This document shows positions 37,584 through 46,266 of a stretch of DNA of 64,000 nucleotides, piece after piece. This DNA is from Streptomyces sp. LHD-70. Its GTDB lineage: Bacteria > Actinomycetota > Actinomycetes > Streptomycetales > Streptomycetaceae. The stretch is taken from the NCBI RefSeq assembly GCF_031157275.1, contig NZ_JAVIFW010000029.1:1-64000 (forward strand), read 5' to 3'. The notes below the pieces were generated by a model. The model did no database searches. It was not told where the DNA came from and saw only the letters and a list, made by a program, of their open reading frames with translations. Position 1 is the first letter of the stretch. Every line of letters starts with the position of its first letter. Position numbers and translations under genes: made by a program.

Positions 37584-39050
37584 GTGCCGAACGCCAATGA
37601 AGACAACTCCAGTGCCCTCAGCCAGGTGCAGCGCCGCGCGGTGAGCGAGCTGCTGCGCGTGTCCCCCGTAGCCGACGAGCTCGCCGAGCGCTTCCGCGCC
37701 GCCGGGTTCTCGCTCGCCCTCGTCGGCGGCTCGGTCAGGGACGCGTTGCTCGGCCGGCTCGGCAACGACCTGGACTTCACGACCGACGCCCGCCCCGAGG
37801 ACGTACTGAAGATCGTCCGGCCCTGGGCGGACGCGGTGTGGGAGGTCGGGATCGCCTTCGGCACGGTGGGCTGCCAGAAGCAGGCCAGGGTCGGGGACGC
37901 CGAGCAGGACTTCCAAATCGAGGTCACGACGTACCGCTCCGAGGCGTACGACCGCACCTCCCGCAAGCCCGAGGTGTCCTACGGCGACTCCATCGAGCAG
38001 GACCTCGTGCGCCGGGACTTCACCGTCAACGCGATGGCCGTGGCGCTGCCCGAGAAGGAGTTCATCGACCCGCACGGCGGCCTCGACGACCTCGCTGCGC
38101 GCGTGCTGCGCACGCCGAGCACGCCGGAGGAGTCCTTCTCGGACGACCCGCTGCGGATGATGCGGGCCGCCCGGTTCGCCGCGCAGCTGGACTTCGTGGT
38201 GGCGCCCGAGGTGGTCGCCGCGATGACGGCCATGGCGGAGCGCCTGGAGATCGTCTCGGCCGAGCGGGTTCGGGACGAGCTGAACAAGCTGCTGCTCTCC
38301 GCGAACCCGCGCACGGGCCTCACTCTCCTCGTGGACACGGGCCTCGCCGACCACGTCCTGCCGGAGTTGCCCGCGCTGCGCCTGGAGAGCGACGAGCACC
38401 ACCGGCACAAGGATGTCTACGAGCACTCCCTGATCGTGCTCGAGCAGGCCATCGCCCTGGAGGACGGGGAGCCGGACCTCACGCTGCGGATCGCGGCGCT
38501 GCTGCACGACATCGGCAAGCCGAGGACGCGGCGCTTCGAGAAGGACGGGCGGGTCTCCTTCCACCACCACGAGGTGGTCGGCGCCAAGATGACGAAGAAG
38601 CGCATGACCGCGCTCAAGTACTCCAACGAGCTCGTGAAGGACGTCTCCCGCCTGGTCGAGCTGCACCTCCGCTTCCACGGTTACGGCACGGGCGAGTGGA
38701 CGGACTCCGCGGTACGGCGCTACGTACGCGACGGGGGCCCGCTCCTCGACCGGCTGCACAAGCTGACCCGCTCGGACTGCACGACGCGCAACAAGCGCAG
38801 GGCGAGTGCGCTCTCGCGGGCGTACGACGGCCTGGAGGAGCGGATCGCGCGGCTGCAGGAGCAGGAGGAGCTGGACGCCATCCGCCCCGCCCTCGACGGC
38901 AACGAGATCATGGAGATCCTGGGCGTCGGCCCCGGCCCGGTGATCGGTAGCGCGTACAAGTTCCTGCTCGAACTGCGCCTGGAGCACGGGCCGATGGAGC
39001 GGGACGCGGCGGTGTCCGCGCTCAAGGAGTGGTGGGCCCAGCAGGACTGA
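37584..39050 (+). CDS. CCA tRNA nucleotidyltransferase
   Basis: A 488-residue enzyme that adds CCA to tRNA 3' ends, needed because the tRNAs here do not encode CCA. The nucleotidyltransferase core has LVGGSVRDALLG (G48-D53 region) and the metal motif NDLDFTTDA (61-69). The RRDFTVNAMA motif follows, and an HD-type domain is visible at LLHDIGKPRTRRF and SFHHHEVVGA. The C-terminal half matches actinobacterial PcnA/CCA enzymes. The GTG at 37584 starts PNANEDNSSALSQ; no ribosome site precedes it, so a leaderless mRNA is likely. Confidence 0.93.
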   Translation: MPNANEDNSSALSQVQRRAVSELLRVSPVADELAERFRAAGFSLALVGGSVRDALLGRLGNDLDFTTDARPEDVLKIVRPWADAVWEVGIAFGTVGCQKQARVGDAEQDFQIEVTTYRSEAYDRTSRKPEVSYGDSIEQDLVRRDFTVNAMAVALPEKEFIDPHGGLDDLAARVLRTPSTPEESFSDDPLRMMRAARFAAQLDFVVAPEVVAAMTAMAERLEIVSAERVRDELNKLLLSANPRTGLTLLVDTGLADHVLPELPALRLESDEHHRHKDVYEHSLIVLEQAIALEDGEPDLTLRIAALLHDIGKPRTRRFEKDGRVSFHHHEVVGAKMTKKRMTALKYSNELVKDVSRLVELHLRFHGYGTGEWTDSAVRRYVRDGGPLLDRLHKLTRSDCTTRNKRRASALSRAYDGLEERIARLQEQEELDAIRPALDGNEIMEILGVGPGPVIGSAYKFLLELRLEHGPMERDAAVSALKEWWAQQD

Positions 39051-39067
39051 GCCGCCCGGAAGCCGGG

Positions 39068-39103
39068 GAAGGGGTCGTGTTTCACGTGAAACACGACCCC
39101 TTC
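39068..39103. promoter_or_regulatory. parS: parS site 6 inside a perfect 36-bp palindrome
   Basis: The exact parS (39079-39092) is the centre of a flawless 36-bp palindrome whose outer arm begins GAAGGGGTCGT. It lies 18 bases past the CCA-transferase stop and can form a terminator hairpin. Confidence 0.93.
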
Positions 39104-39124
39104 GGCATGACCGGACGTACGCAG

Positions 39125-39158
39125 AGGGGGCGCTGTTTCACGTGAAACAGCGCCCCCT
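39125..39158. promoter_or_regulatory. parS: parS site 7 inside a perfect 34-bp palindrome
   Basis: The exact parS (39135-39148) is the centre of a 34-bp perfect palindrome with outer arm AGGGGGCGCT. It is 22 bases past the stop of the minus-strand LppU-like gene, so it looks like that gene's terminator. Confidence 0.93.
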
Positions 39159-39179
39159 GGGGCCGGTCGGCCGCGTGGC

Positions 39180-39647
39180 TTACGGCGTGTAGTCCTCCAG
39201 GCAGAGGGTGAAGGACTCGCTCTTGCCGCCGCTCTGCGTGTACTGCGAGTTGCCCGCGGTGCAGGTGGCCGTGGTGCCGTCCTTCTTGTCCACGACCTTG
39301 TACTTCGCCTTGGAGTCGCTGCAGTCGACCACCTCAAGGCCCGGGTCCGTGGTGCTGGCCTCGTCCTCGACGCTCATGCAGTCGCCGACCTCGGCCGCCT
39401 CAGCGTCGTTGAGGCTGGTTATCCCGCCGACAATCATCATCGCCACGACGATCACGGCCATGGCGATGTTCTTGGGGGTGGCGAGCTTCGACTTGTTGCT
39501 GGCCGGCGGCGGCGGCGCGGCCGGGCCGCCCTGCATGTACGGCGAGGGCTGCTGCTGCGGGTAGCCCTGCGGGGCCTGCCCGCCGTAGGGGTTCCCGCCC
39601 TGGGGCTGGCCGTACGGATTCTGACCCTGAGGCGGCGGAGTGGTCAC
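39180..39647 (-). CDS. LppU/SCO3897-like membrane-anchored protein
   Basis: A 155-residue protein. The N-terminal 60 residues are Gln/Pro/Gly/Tyr-rich (repeats such as NPYGQPQGGNPYGG). One membrane helix follows (IAMAVIVVAMMIVGG), and the extracellular domain has four cysteines (GDCMS, VVDCSD, TCTAG, LCLED) that probably form two disulfides. This is the layout of the LppU/SCO3897 family. The GTG at 39647 has AGGGGG eight bases upstream. Function unknown. Its 3' end runs into a parS-centred palindrome. Confidence 0.82.
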   Translation of the reverse strand: MTTPPPQGQNPYGQPQGGNPYGGQAPQGYPQQQPSPYMQGGPAAPPPPASNKSKLATPKNIAMAVIVVAMMIVGGITSLNDAEAAEVGDCMSVEDEASTTDPGLEVVDCSDSKAKYKVVDKKDGTTATCTAGNSQYTQSGGKSESFTLCLEDYTP

Positions 39648-39759
39648 TGGGTTCCCCCTAGAACTGGAAAGACTTGGCGCGTAGTTGACGAACGAAAAGC
39701 TATCCGCCCGCGTCTGCGCCCCAGAACCCCGGGTCATGTCTGTGTCATTGATGTGACAT

Positions 39760-41022
39760 TTACTGAGGGCCATTTCGGGACATAAGCCCAGCAATCCCCG
39801 CGTACATCAGACCCACCGCCACCACCAGCACCACCGACCTCCCGTCCGGCGGGAGCATCAGGGCGGCCACTCCTGCCGCGCCCACGAAGGCGACGTTGAA
39901 CAGCACGTCGTAAACGGAGAAGATCCGGCCACGGTAGGCGTCGGCCACCGCGGACTGGACTGCCGTATCCGTGGCGATCTTCGCGCCCTGGGTGACCAGG
40001 CCGAGGACGAACGCGGCGATCAGCATCGGGACCGGGGCGAAGGGCAGGCCGAGGGCCGGCTCCAGGACGGCGGCCGCGCCCGCGCACACCGCGATCCAGC
40101 CCCGCGGCCCGAACCGCTCGGCGGCCAGCGGCGTCAGGACGGCCGCGGCGAAGAAGCCCGCGCCCGAGAAGCCGACGGCCAGGCCGAGCAGCGCGAGCCC
40201 GCCGGCCTCGTCCGAGGACCAGGCGTACCGGCACAGCATCAGGACCATCACGAGCAGCGCGCCGTAGCAGAACCGCATCAGGGTCATCGCCCCCAGTGCC
40301 CTTGCCGCAGGCCGCCGTTCGGGGGCGGCGAGGTGCCGTACGCCGTCGATCAGTCCCCTGGCCGTGGACGCGAGGGCCGCTCCGAGGTGCGGTTGGACCT
40401 CGTCCGGGTCGGGGCCGAGGAGGGTGCGCGGGATGCGCAGCGCGGCGAGGGCCGAGCAGAGGTAGAGCGCGGCGCCGAGGAGGACGACGAGGGCGTCGGA
40501 GTCGGAGCCCGCCAGGCGTACGACGAAGGCGAGGCCGCCGCCGACGGTCGCGGCGAGCGTTCCGGCCGTGGGGGAAAGGGAGTTGGCGATGACGAGCCGC
40601 TCGGCGTCGACCACGCGGGGCAGCGCGGCGGAGAGCCCCGCGAGGACGAAGCGGTTGACGGCCGTGACGCAGAGGGCCGAGGCGTAGAACAGCCAGTCGG
40701 GGACGCCGCCCAGGATCAGCAGGGCGGTGGCGCAGGCGAGGACCGCACGCAGGAGATTGCCGTAGAGGAAGACCCGCTGCCGTGGCCAGCGGTCCAGGAG
40801 GACGCCGGCGAACGGGCCGACGACGGAGTACGGCAGGAGCAGCACGGCCATGGCGGAGGCGACGGCGGCGGGCGAGGCCTGCTTCTCCGGCGAGAAGACG
40901 ACGTACGTGGCGAGCGCCACCTGGTAGACCCCGTCGGCCGCCTGGGACAGCAGGCGTACGGCGAGCAGGCGCCGGAAGTCCCGGAAGCGCACTAGTACGC
41001 GCAGATCACGTACGACGGCCAT
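39760..41022 (-). CDS. MFS transporter
   Basis: A 420-residue, 12-helix major facilitator. The signature between helices 2 and 3 is FAGVLLDRWPRQRVFLYGNL, and AALPRVVDAERLVIANSLS is characteristic of the group of MFS proteins with predicted exporter or lipid-transfer roles. The ATG at 41022 has GAGG nine bases upstream; an upstream GTG at 41037 is less likely. The substrate is not deducible. Minus strand, followed after about 110 bases by the LppU-like gene. Confidence 0.85.
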   Translation of the reverse strand: MAVVRDLRVLVRFRDFRRLLAVRLLSQAADGVYQVALATYVVFSPEKQASPAAVASAMAVLLLPYSVVGPFAGVLLDRWPRQRVFLYGNLLRAVLACATALLILGGVPDWLFYASALCVTAVNRFVLAGLSAALPRVVDAERLVIANSLSPTAGTLAATVGGGLAFVVRLAGSDSDALVVLLGAALYLCSALAALRIPRTLLGPDPDEVQPHLGAALASTARGLIDGVRHLAAPERRPAARALGAMTLMRFCYGALLVMVLMLCRYAWSSDEAGGLALLGLAVGFSGAGFFAAAVLTPLAAERFGPRGWIAVCAGAAAVLEPALGLPFAPVPMLIAAFVLGLVTQGAKIATDTAVQSAVADAYRGRIFSVYDVLFNVAFVGAAGVAALMLPPDGRSVVLVVAVGLMYAGIAGLMSRNGPQ

Positions 41023-41043
41023 GGCGCCAAGCCTCACACAACG

Positions 41044-41078
41044 CGCAGGCCCCCGGGGGGATTTCCCGGGGGCCTGCG
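41044..41078 (-). terminator. Terminator after ino1
   Basis: Arms CGCAGGCCCCCGGG (41044-41057) and CCCGGGGGCCTGCG (41065-41078) enclose a 7-base loop, 56 bases beyond the inositol-phosphate synthase stop. Confidence 0.8.
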
Positions 41079-41133
41079 ATCAAGGAACCTGAGCATCCGG
41101 GGCGTGGGCCGTGGATGCGTAAGGCCTCAGAGG

Positions 41134-42216
41134 TCAGCGCTCGACCTCGCCGCTGATGAACTTCTCGACGTTCTCGCGGGCCTCGTCGTCGAAGTACTGG
41201 ACCGGCGGGGACTTCATGAAGTAGCTCGACGCGGAGAGGATCGGGCCGCCGATGCCGCGGTCCTTGGCGATCTTCGCGGCGCGCAGGGCGTCGATGATCA
41301 CGCCGGCCGAGTTCGGGGAGTCCCAGACCTCGAGCTTGTACTCAAGGCTCAGCGGGACGTCGCCGAAGGCGCGGCCTTCGAGGCGGACGTACGCCCACTT
41401 GCGGTCGTCGAGCCAGGCGACGTAGTCGGACGGGCCGATGTGGACGTTGTCCTCGCCGAGCTCGCGGTCGCGGATCTGCGAGGTGACCGCCTGCGTCTTG
41501 GAGATCTTCTTGGACTCCAGGCGCTCGCGCTCGAGCATGTTCTTGAAGTCCATGTTGCCGCCGACGTTCAGCTGCATCGTGCGGTCCAGGACGACGCCCC
41601 GGTCCTCGAAGAGCTTCGCCATGACGCGGTGCGTGATGGTGGCGCCGACCTGCGACTTGATGTCGTCACCGACGATCGGGACGCCGGCCTCGGTGAACTT
41701 GTCCGCCCACTCCTTGGTGCCGGCGATGAAGACCGGAAGGGCGTTGACGAAGGCGACCTTGGCGTCGAGGGCGCACTGGGCGTAGAACTTCGCCGCGTCC
41801 TCGGATCCGACCGGCAGGTAGCAGACGAGCACGTCGACCTGCTGGTCCTTGAGGACCTGGACGATGTCGACCGGGGCCTCGGCGGACTCCTCGATGGTCT
41901 GGCGGTAGTACTTGCCCAGGCCGTCGTGGGTGTGGCCGCGCTGGACCTGGACGCCGCTGTTCGGGACGTCGCAGATCTTGATGGTGTTGTTCTCGCTGGC
42001 GCCGATCGCGTCCGAGAGGTCGAGGCCGACCTTCTTCGCGTCCACGTCGAAGGCGGCGACGAACTCGACGTCCTTGACGTGGTAGTCGCCGAACTGGACG
42101 TGCATCAGGCCCGGGACCTTCGACGCCGGGTCGGCGTCCTTGTAGTACTCGACGCCCTGCACCAGCGAGGCGGCGCAGTTGCCCACGCCGACGATGGCTA
42201 CGCGAACCGAACCCAT
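41134..42216 (-). CDS. ino1: myo-Inositol-1-phosphate synthase
   Basis: A 360-residue NAD-dependent enzyme converting glucose 6-phosphate to inositol 1-phosphate, the first step to mycothiol and phosphatidylinositol. The Rossmann start is SVRVAIVGVGNCAASLVQGV. Core motifs NALPVFIAGTKEWADKF, DDIKSQVGATITHRVM and LEVWDSPNSAGVIIDALR are conserved in actinobacterial Ino1. The ATG at 42216 was taken because the dinucleotide fold begins right after it. It lies 53 bases downstream of a PadR gene on the same strand, so it is probably in that regulator's operon. Confidence 0.94.
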   Translation of the reverse strand: MGSVRVAIVGVGNCAASLVQGVEYYKDADPASKVPGLMHVQFGDYHVKDVEFVAAFDVDAKKVGLDLSDAIGASENNTIKICDVPNSGVQVQRGHTHDGLGKYYRQTIEESAEAPVDIVQVLKDQQVDVLVCYLPVGSEDAAKFYAQCALDAKVAFVNALPVFIAGTKEWADKFTEAGVPIVGDDIKSQVGATITHRVMAKLFEDRGVVLDRTMQLNVGGNMDFKNMLERERLESKKISKTQAVTSQIRDRELGEDNVHIGPSDYVAWLDDRKWAYVRLEGRAFGDVPLSLEYKLEVWDSPNSAGVIIDALRAAKIAKDRGIGGPILSASSYFMKSPPVQYFDDEARENVEKFISGEVER

Positions 42217-42269
42217 TCCGGTTGCTCCCTGTTCGTTCTCGATGAGGTCCCGCGGATCGCGGGGCTGCC

Positions 42270-42950
42270 TCACTTGTCGGTGTCGGCGGACGGATCCGGC
42301 CGGGAGCTGTCCCGGTTCCGGGGCAGGCCGCCCGCTTTTCCTGAGGTGTCCTGCTGAGCCGAGCCGCCGGGGGCCGACCGCTGCTGGTCGCGTCCCGCCC
42401 GCTCGCTCTCGATGAGCTCGTTCAGCCAGCGCACTTCGCGCTCCACGGACTCCATGCCGTGGCGCTGCAGCTCGAGCGTGTAGTCGTCAAGGCGCTCACG
42501 GGTCCTGGCGAGGGAGGCGCGCATCTTCTCGAGCCGCTCTTCGAGCCGGCTCCTGCGTCCTTCGAGCACCCGCATGCGTACGTCCCGCGATGTCTGCCCG
42601 AAGAAGGCGAAGCGCGCGGCGAAGTGCTCGTCCTCGTACGCGTCCGGGCCCGTCTGGGAGAGGAGCTCCTCGAAGTGTTCCTTGCCCTCCGCCGTGAGCC
42701 TGTAGACGATCTTGGCGCGGCGGCCGGCCAGGGGCGCGGCGAGGGGGTCCTCCGGGTGGTTGCCCGGTTCTTCGATCAGCCAGCCGCTCGCGACCAGCGC
42801 CTTGAGGCAGGGGTAGAGCGACCCGTAGCTGAAGGCCCGGAACACCCCGAGTGAGGTGTTGAGCCGCTTGCGCAGCTCGTATCCGTGCATCGGGGACTCA
42901 CGCAGCAGGCCCAGGACGGCGAACTCGAGGATGCCGGAGCGCCTGCTCAT
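42270..42950 (-). CDS. PadR family transcriptional regulator
   Basis: A 226-residue regulator. The N-terminal winged helix reads ILEFAVLGLLRESPMHGYEL with the wing near YPCLKALVASGWL and ARIVYRLT-type sequence. The C-terminal part is a long coiled coil (RSRLEERLEKMRASLARTRE), then a polar tail. The ATG at 42950 follows GGAGGCGGACG. A perfect 25-bp palindrome containing ATGT...ACAT lies 77 bases upstream, the expected autoregulatory operator. Being directly ahead of ino1, it may control inositol or mycothiol supply. Confidence 0.92.
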   Translation of the reverse strand: MSRRSGILEFAVLGLLRESPMHGYELRKRLNTSLGVFRAFSYGSLYPCLKALVASGWLIEEPGNHPEDPLAAPLAGRRAKIVYRLTAEGKEHFEELLSQTGPDAYEDEHFAARFAFFGQTSRDVRMRVLEGRRSRLEERLEKMRASLARTRERLDDYTLELQRHGMESVEREVRWLNELIESERAGRDQQRSAPGGSAQQDTSGKAGGLPRNRDSSRPDPSADTDK

Positions 42951-43026
42951 CGTCCGCCTCCTCTCGCGACTCTTCGTGCCGCACACGCTGTGCCGCACTC
43001 GTGGTGCCGGGACTCTTTATGCCGAG

Positions 43027-43051
43027 CTGATGTATCGACTCGATACATCAG
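43027..43051. promoter_or_regulatory. PadR operator, perfect 25-bp palindrome
   Basis: Left arm CTGATGTATCGA and right arm TCGATACATCAG pair perfectly around a single C (43039). ATGT-N11-ACAT is the core known for PadR sites. It lies in the 401-base divergent gap between padR and the PBP gene, so it could act on either; no other feature in that gap is evident. Confidence 0.8.
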
Positions 43052-43351
43052 CACGATAGAACGGCCCTCCGAAGGCAGCAAGTGGGGTCACGGTGAACGG
43101 CGTCACATCACTGATTCGTGGGAAGCAAGTTGCCTGATTTGGGGTGAACTTCAGGGCTAGGAGGGTTTTGGCGGTGCGTAGTGTGTGCGCCATGCAGAGC
43201 ACCGGGAACCACGAGGCGCCAAACGGCGTCGTCGTCCCTGGTGTAGTGCGGACGAGATCCTTCCGGGACGCGTCCGTGCTTCGGGGGGACCGGAAATCAC
43301 CTGCCGCTTCCAGGCGCGCGACTTCGCGCCTGCCCGAGGAGTAGTCGTTCG

Positions 43352-46087
43352 ATGAGCGAGCACCGTCGCAAACCGCCGCAGTCGCAGGGCGGCGGACGTG
43401 CCGCGGTCAGGCGCGGCGTCACCGGATCCTCCGGTCGGCGCGCAGCACCGCGGAGTGCCACAGGGTCTCCTTCCGGTTCGTACGAGTCGCAAGGCTCGTC
43501 GTCCGCCGGACAGGAGCAGCCGTACGAGGGCCGGGCCGCGGCCCGGCGTGCAGCGCAGCGTTCCGGCGGAGGTCGCCGACGCGCGGCCGAGGGCGCCGCA
43601 GTCGGCGCCGCAGCCGGCGCCGGAGCGGGGCGCGGAGCCGTCGGGGGCGGTGGCGGCCGTCGCGGTGGCGGCGGTCCCGGTGGGCCGGGTGGTCCCGGCG
43701 CCGGTGGTCCGGGCCGCGGCCGGGGTGCCGTGCCTCCGGGCAAGCGGCGGATCATCGACTACCCGCGGGCCGGCAAGCTCGGCTGGCGCAGGTTCGTGCC
43801 GTCCTGGAAGCAGGTCACGGGCACGTTTGTCGCGTTCTGCGCGGCGATGATGCTCGCGGGAGGCATCGCGTACGCCCTGGTGGAGATCCCGGACGTGAAG
43901 AAGGCGGAGGCGCAGACCAACGTCTTCTACTGGGACGACGACACACAGATGGCGGCGACCGGTGGTACCGAAAACCGGCAGATCGTTCCGATCTCCCAGA
44001 TTCCCGAGAACATGCGCAATGCGGTCATCTCGGCCGAGAACGCCACGTTCTACGAGGACAGCGGTATCGACCCGATGGGTATCGGCCGCGCCGTGTTCAA
44101 CATGGCGACCGGCGGCGAGACCCAGGGTGGCTCGACCATCACGCAGCAGTTCGTGAAGAACACCTACCTGGACCAGAGCCAGACCCTCACGCGTAAGGCG
44201 CGCGAGCTGTTCATCTCCATAAAGGTCGGCGCGGAGATGGAGAAGGACGATGTCCTCGCCGGTTATCTGAACGCCGCGTACTACGGCCGCAACGCCTACG
44301 GCATCCAGTCGGCGGCGCAGGCGTACTTCGACAAGGACGCCGAGAAGCTGTCCCTGAGCGAGAGCGCCTTCCTCGCCTCCGTCCTCAAGGGCCCGAACCT
44401 CTACAACCCCGACGGCGGCGTCGGCGCCAACGCGACGGCCAAGGCCAACACCAAGCGGGCGCACGCGCGTTGGGAGTGGATCCTCGACCGGATGGTCGAG
44501 ACCGGGAACCTGGACAAGTCAAAGCGGGACCAGGTCACCAAGTTCCCCAAGCTCACGAAGCAGAAGTCCTCGCTGTCCGGCCAGACCGGCTACCTCGTCG
44601 ACACGGCCAAGGACTATGTGACCACCAAGCTCAAAATCTCCCCGGAGGAGCTGGAGCAGGGCGGATACAAGATCCACACGACCTTCGACAAGACGAGGGT
44701 CAAGCAGATGGAGAAGTCCGTCGAGAAGACCAAGAAGGCCTTCCTCGATCCCGACAAACGGTCCAGAGACAAGTTCGTGCAGTTCGGCGCGGCCTCCGTG
44801 GACCCGAAGAGCGGAGCCATCGTCGCGCTGTACGGCGGCGAGGGCATGGACAAGGGGCACTACACCAACAACGCCAACACCCGTGGTGTGCCGGTCGGTT
44901 CGACCTGGAAGCCATATGTGCTCGCGTCCGCCATGGAGGAGGGCACGGTCGAGAGCGGTGGGACGCCCCTGTCGCCGGAGAGCCTCTACAACGGTGACGA
45001 CCAGCTGATCATCAACGATCAGAACGGCGATCCGATCAAGGACGCCGAGGGCAATCCGTTCCGGCAGAAGAACGAGAGCGACCGGATGTGGGGCAAGGTC
45101 ACGCTCCGCAAGGCGATGGAGCAGTCCATCAACACCCCGTTCGTGCAGCTCGGCATCGATGTGGGCCTCTCCAAGCAGCGGGACCTTGCCAAGCGCACCG
45201 GCATCCTGGAGGAGAGCTTCGACAAGGGGAACCTGGGCAACGCCTCGTTCTCCCTCGGTACGTCCACGCCGAGCGCGATCCGGATGGCCGACTCGTACGG
45301 CACGTTCGCGGCCGAGGGTGCGCACTACGAGCCGTACTCCGTGTCCAAGGTGACGCTCACCAAGAACGGCGAAGTAACGCACTTCGACGAATTCGAGAAG
45401 CCCAAGCGGGAATCGGCGATGGACGCCAAGGTCGCCAACAACGTCACCGACGTCCTGCAGGACGTGATCAAGACCGGTACCGGCAAGAAGATCGCCGACA
45501 TCGGCTTCCCCGTGGCCGGCAAGACCGGTACCACCGACAAGAACAAGTCGGCCTGGTTCGTCGGCTACACCCGGGAACTCTCGACCTCCGTGACGCTCTT
45601 CCGTACGGATCCCAAGGAAGGCGAGCTGCTGTCCATGAACGGCACCGGTGGTGTGCCGTCCATTCACGGTGGTGACATTCCGGCGCAGATCTGGAAGGAC
45701 TACATGAAGGCCGCCATGAAGGGCACCACGCCTGAGCCCTTCCCGGAGGCCGAGAAGATCGGCGAGATCGTCGGCAAGCCGACCGCACCGCCCTCCCCGA
45801 CCGAGACGGCGGACCCGGAGGACAGCGCCACGGCCACACCGACGGAACCGGACCCCTCCGGTTCGCCCAGCGGCGAGCCGAGCCCCGGCGAGACCTGCGA
45901 CCCGTTCGACTGGAAGTGCAACCAGAACGGCGGCACGACCGACGGCGGTACGGACACCGGCGGGGCCAACGGCGGCGCCACCGGCGGCGAAACCACCACT
46001 CCGGAACCGCCCACTGGGGGCGGAGACGGTGGGGACAACGGCGGAGGCGGATTCTTCGGCGGCCCGGCCGGCCGACCGGAGGAGTAG
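43352..46087 (+). CDS. Class A penicillin-binding protein
   Basis: A 911-residue bifunctional peptidoglycan synthase. A basic, Gly/Arg-rich cytoplasmic N-terminus (about 150 residues) precedes one membrane helix (TGTFVAFCAAMMLAGGIAYA). The GT51 glycosyltransferase has its catalytic glutamate in VISAENATFYEDSG (E229) and GGSTITQQFVKNTYL. The transpeptidase has the nucleophile in GSTWKPY (S517, K520), SIN near EQSINTPFVQL and KTGTTDKNKSAWFVG (K724). The C-terminus is a low-complexity Thr/Pro/Gly tail with CDPFDWKC. The ATG at 43352 has GAGGAG. A penicillin-sensitive enzyme exposed at the cell surface. Confidence 0.95.
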   Translation: MSEHRRKPPQSQGGGRAAVRRGVTGSSGRRAAPRSATGSPSGSYESQGSSSAGQEQPYEGRAAARRAAQRSGGGRRRAAEGAAVGAAAGAGAGRGAVGGGGGRRGGGGPGGPGGPGAGGPGRGRGAVPPGKRRIIDYPRAGKLGWRRFVPSWKQVTGTFVAFCAAMMLAGGIAYALVEIPDVKKAEAQTNVFYWDDDTQMAATGGTENRQIVPISQIPENMRNAVISAENATFYEDSGIDPMGIGRAVFNMATGGETQGGSTITQQFVKNTYLDQSQTLTRKARELFISIKVGAEMEKDDVLAGYLNAAYYGRNAYGIQSAAQAYFDKDAEKLSLSESAFLASVLKGPNLYNPDGGVGANATAKANTKRAHARWEWILDRMVETGNLDKSKRDQVTKFPKLTKQKSSLSGQTGYLVDTAKDYVTTKLKISPEELEQGGYKIHTTFDKTRVKQMEKSVEKTKKAFLDPDKRSRDKFVQFGAASVDPKSGAIVALYGGEGMDKGHYTNNANTRGVPVGSTWKPYVLASAMEEGTVESGGTPLSPESLYNGDDQLIINDQNGDPIKDAEGNPFRQKNESDRMWGKVTLRKAMEQSINTPFVQLGIDVGLSKQRDLAKRTGILEESFDKGNLGNASFSLGTSTPSAIRMADSYGTFAAEGAHYEPYSVSKVTLTKNGEVTHFDEFEKPKRESAMDAKVANNVTDVLQDVIKTGTGKKIADIGFPVAGKTGTTDKNKSAWFVGYTRELSTSVTLFRTDPKEGELLSMNGTGGVPSIHGGDIPAQIWKDYMKAAMKGTTPEPFPEAEKIGEIVGKPTAPPSPTETADPEDSATATPTEPDPSGSPSGEPSPGETCDPFDWKCNQNGGTTDGGTDTGGANGGATGGETTTPEPPTGGGDGGDNGGGGFFGGPAGRPEE

Positions 46088-46183
46088 CCCCCCGCGGCCG
46101 CTGACGACCGGAGGACCGGCCTCCGCGGCCACTGAAAGGCCGACCCGACACGGACGCTGAAAGCCGACCCGACGCGGACGCGT

Positions 46184-46197
46184 GTTTCACGTGAAAC
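46184..46197. promoter_or_regulatory. parS: parS site 8 (exact)
   Basis: GTTTCACGTGAAAC, two bases before the hairpin that terminates the PBP gene. Confidence 0.95.
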
Positions 46198-46198
46198 G

Positions 46199-46230
46199 AG
46201 GGCCGTCGCACCCCAGGGTGCGGCGGCCCT
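46199..46230 (+). terminator. Terminator after the PBP gene
   Basis: AGGGCCGTCGCACCC (46199-46213) pairs with GGGTGCGGCGGCCCT (46216-46230) with one G-T pair and a 2-base loop. It directly follows a parS site. Confidence 0.7.
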
Positions 46231-46266
46231 CCGCATGTCCCCAGGCCCGTACGGCAGGATGAGCCC

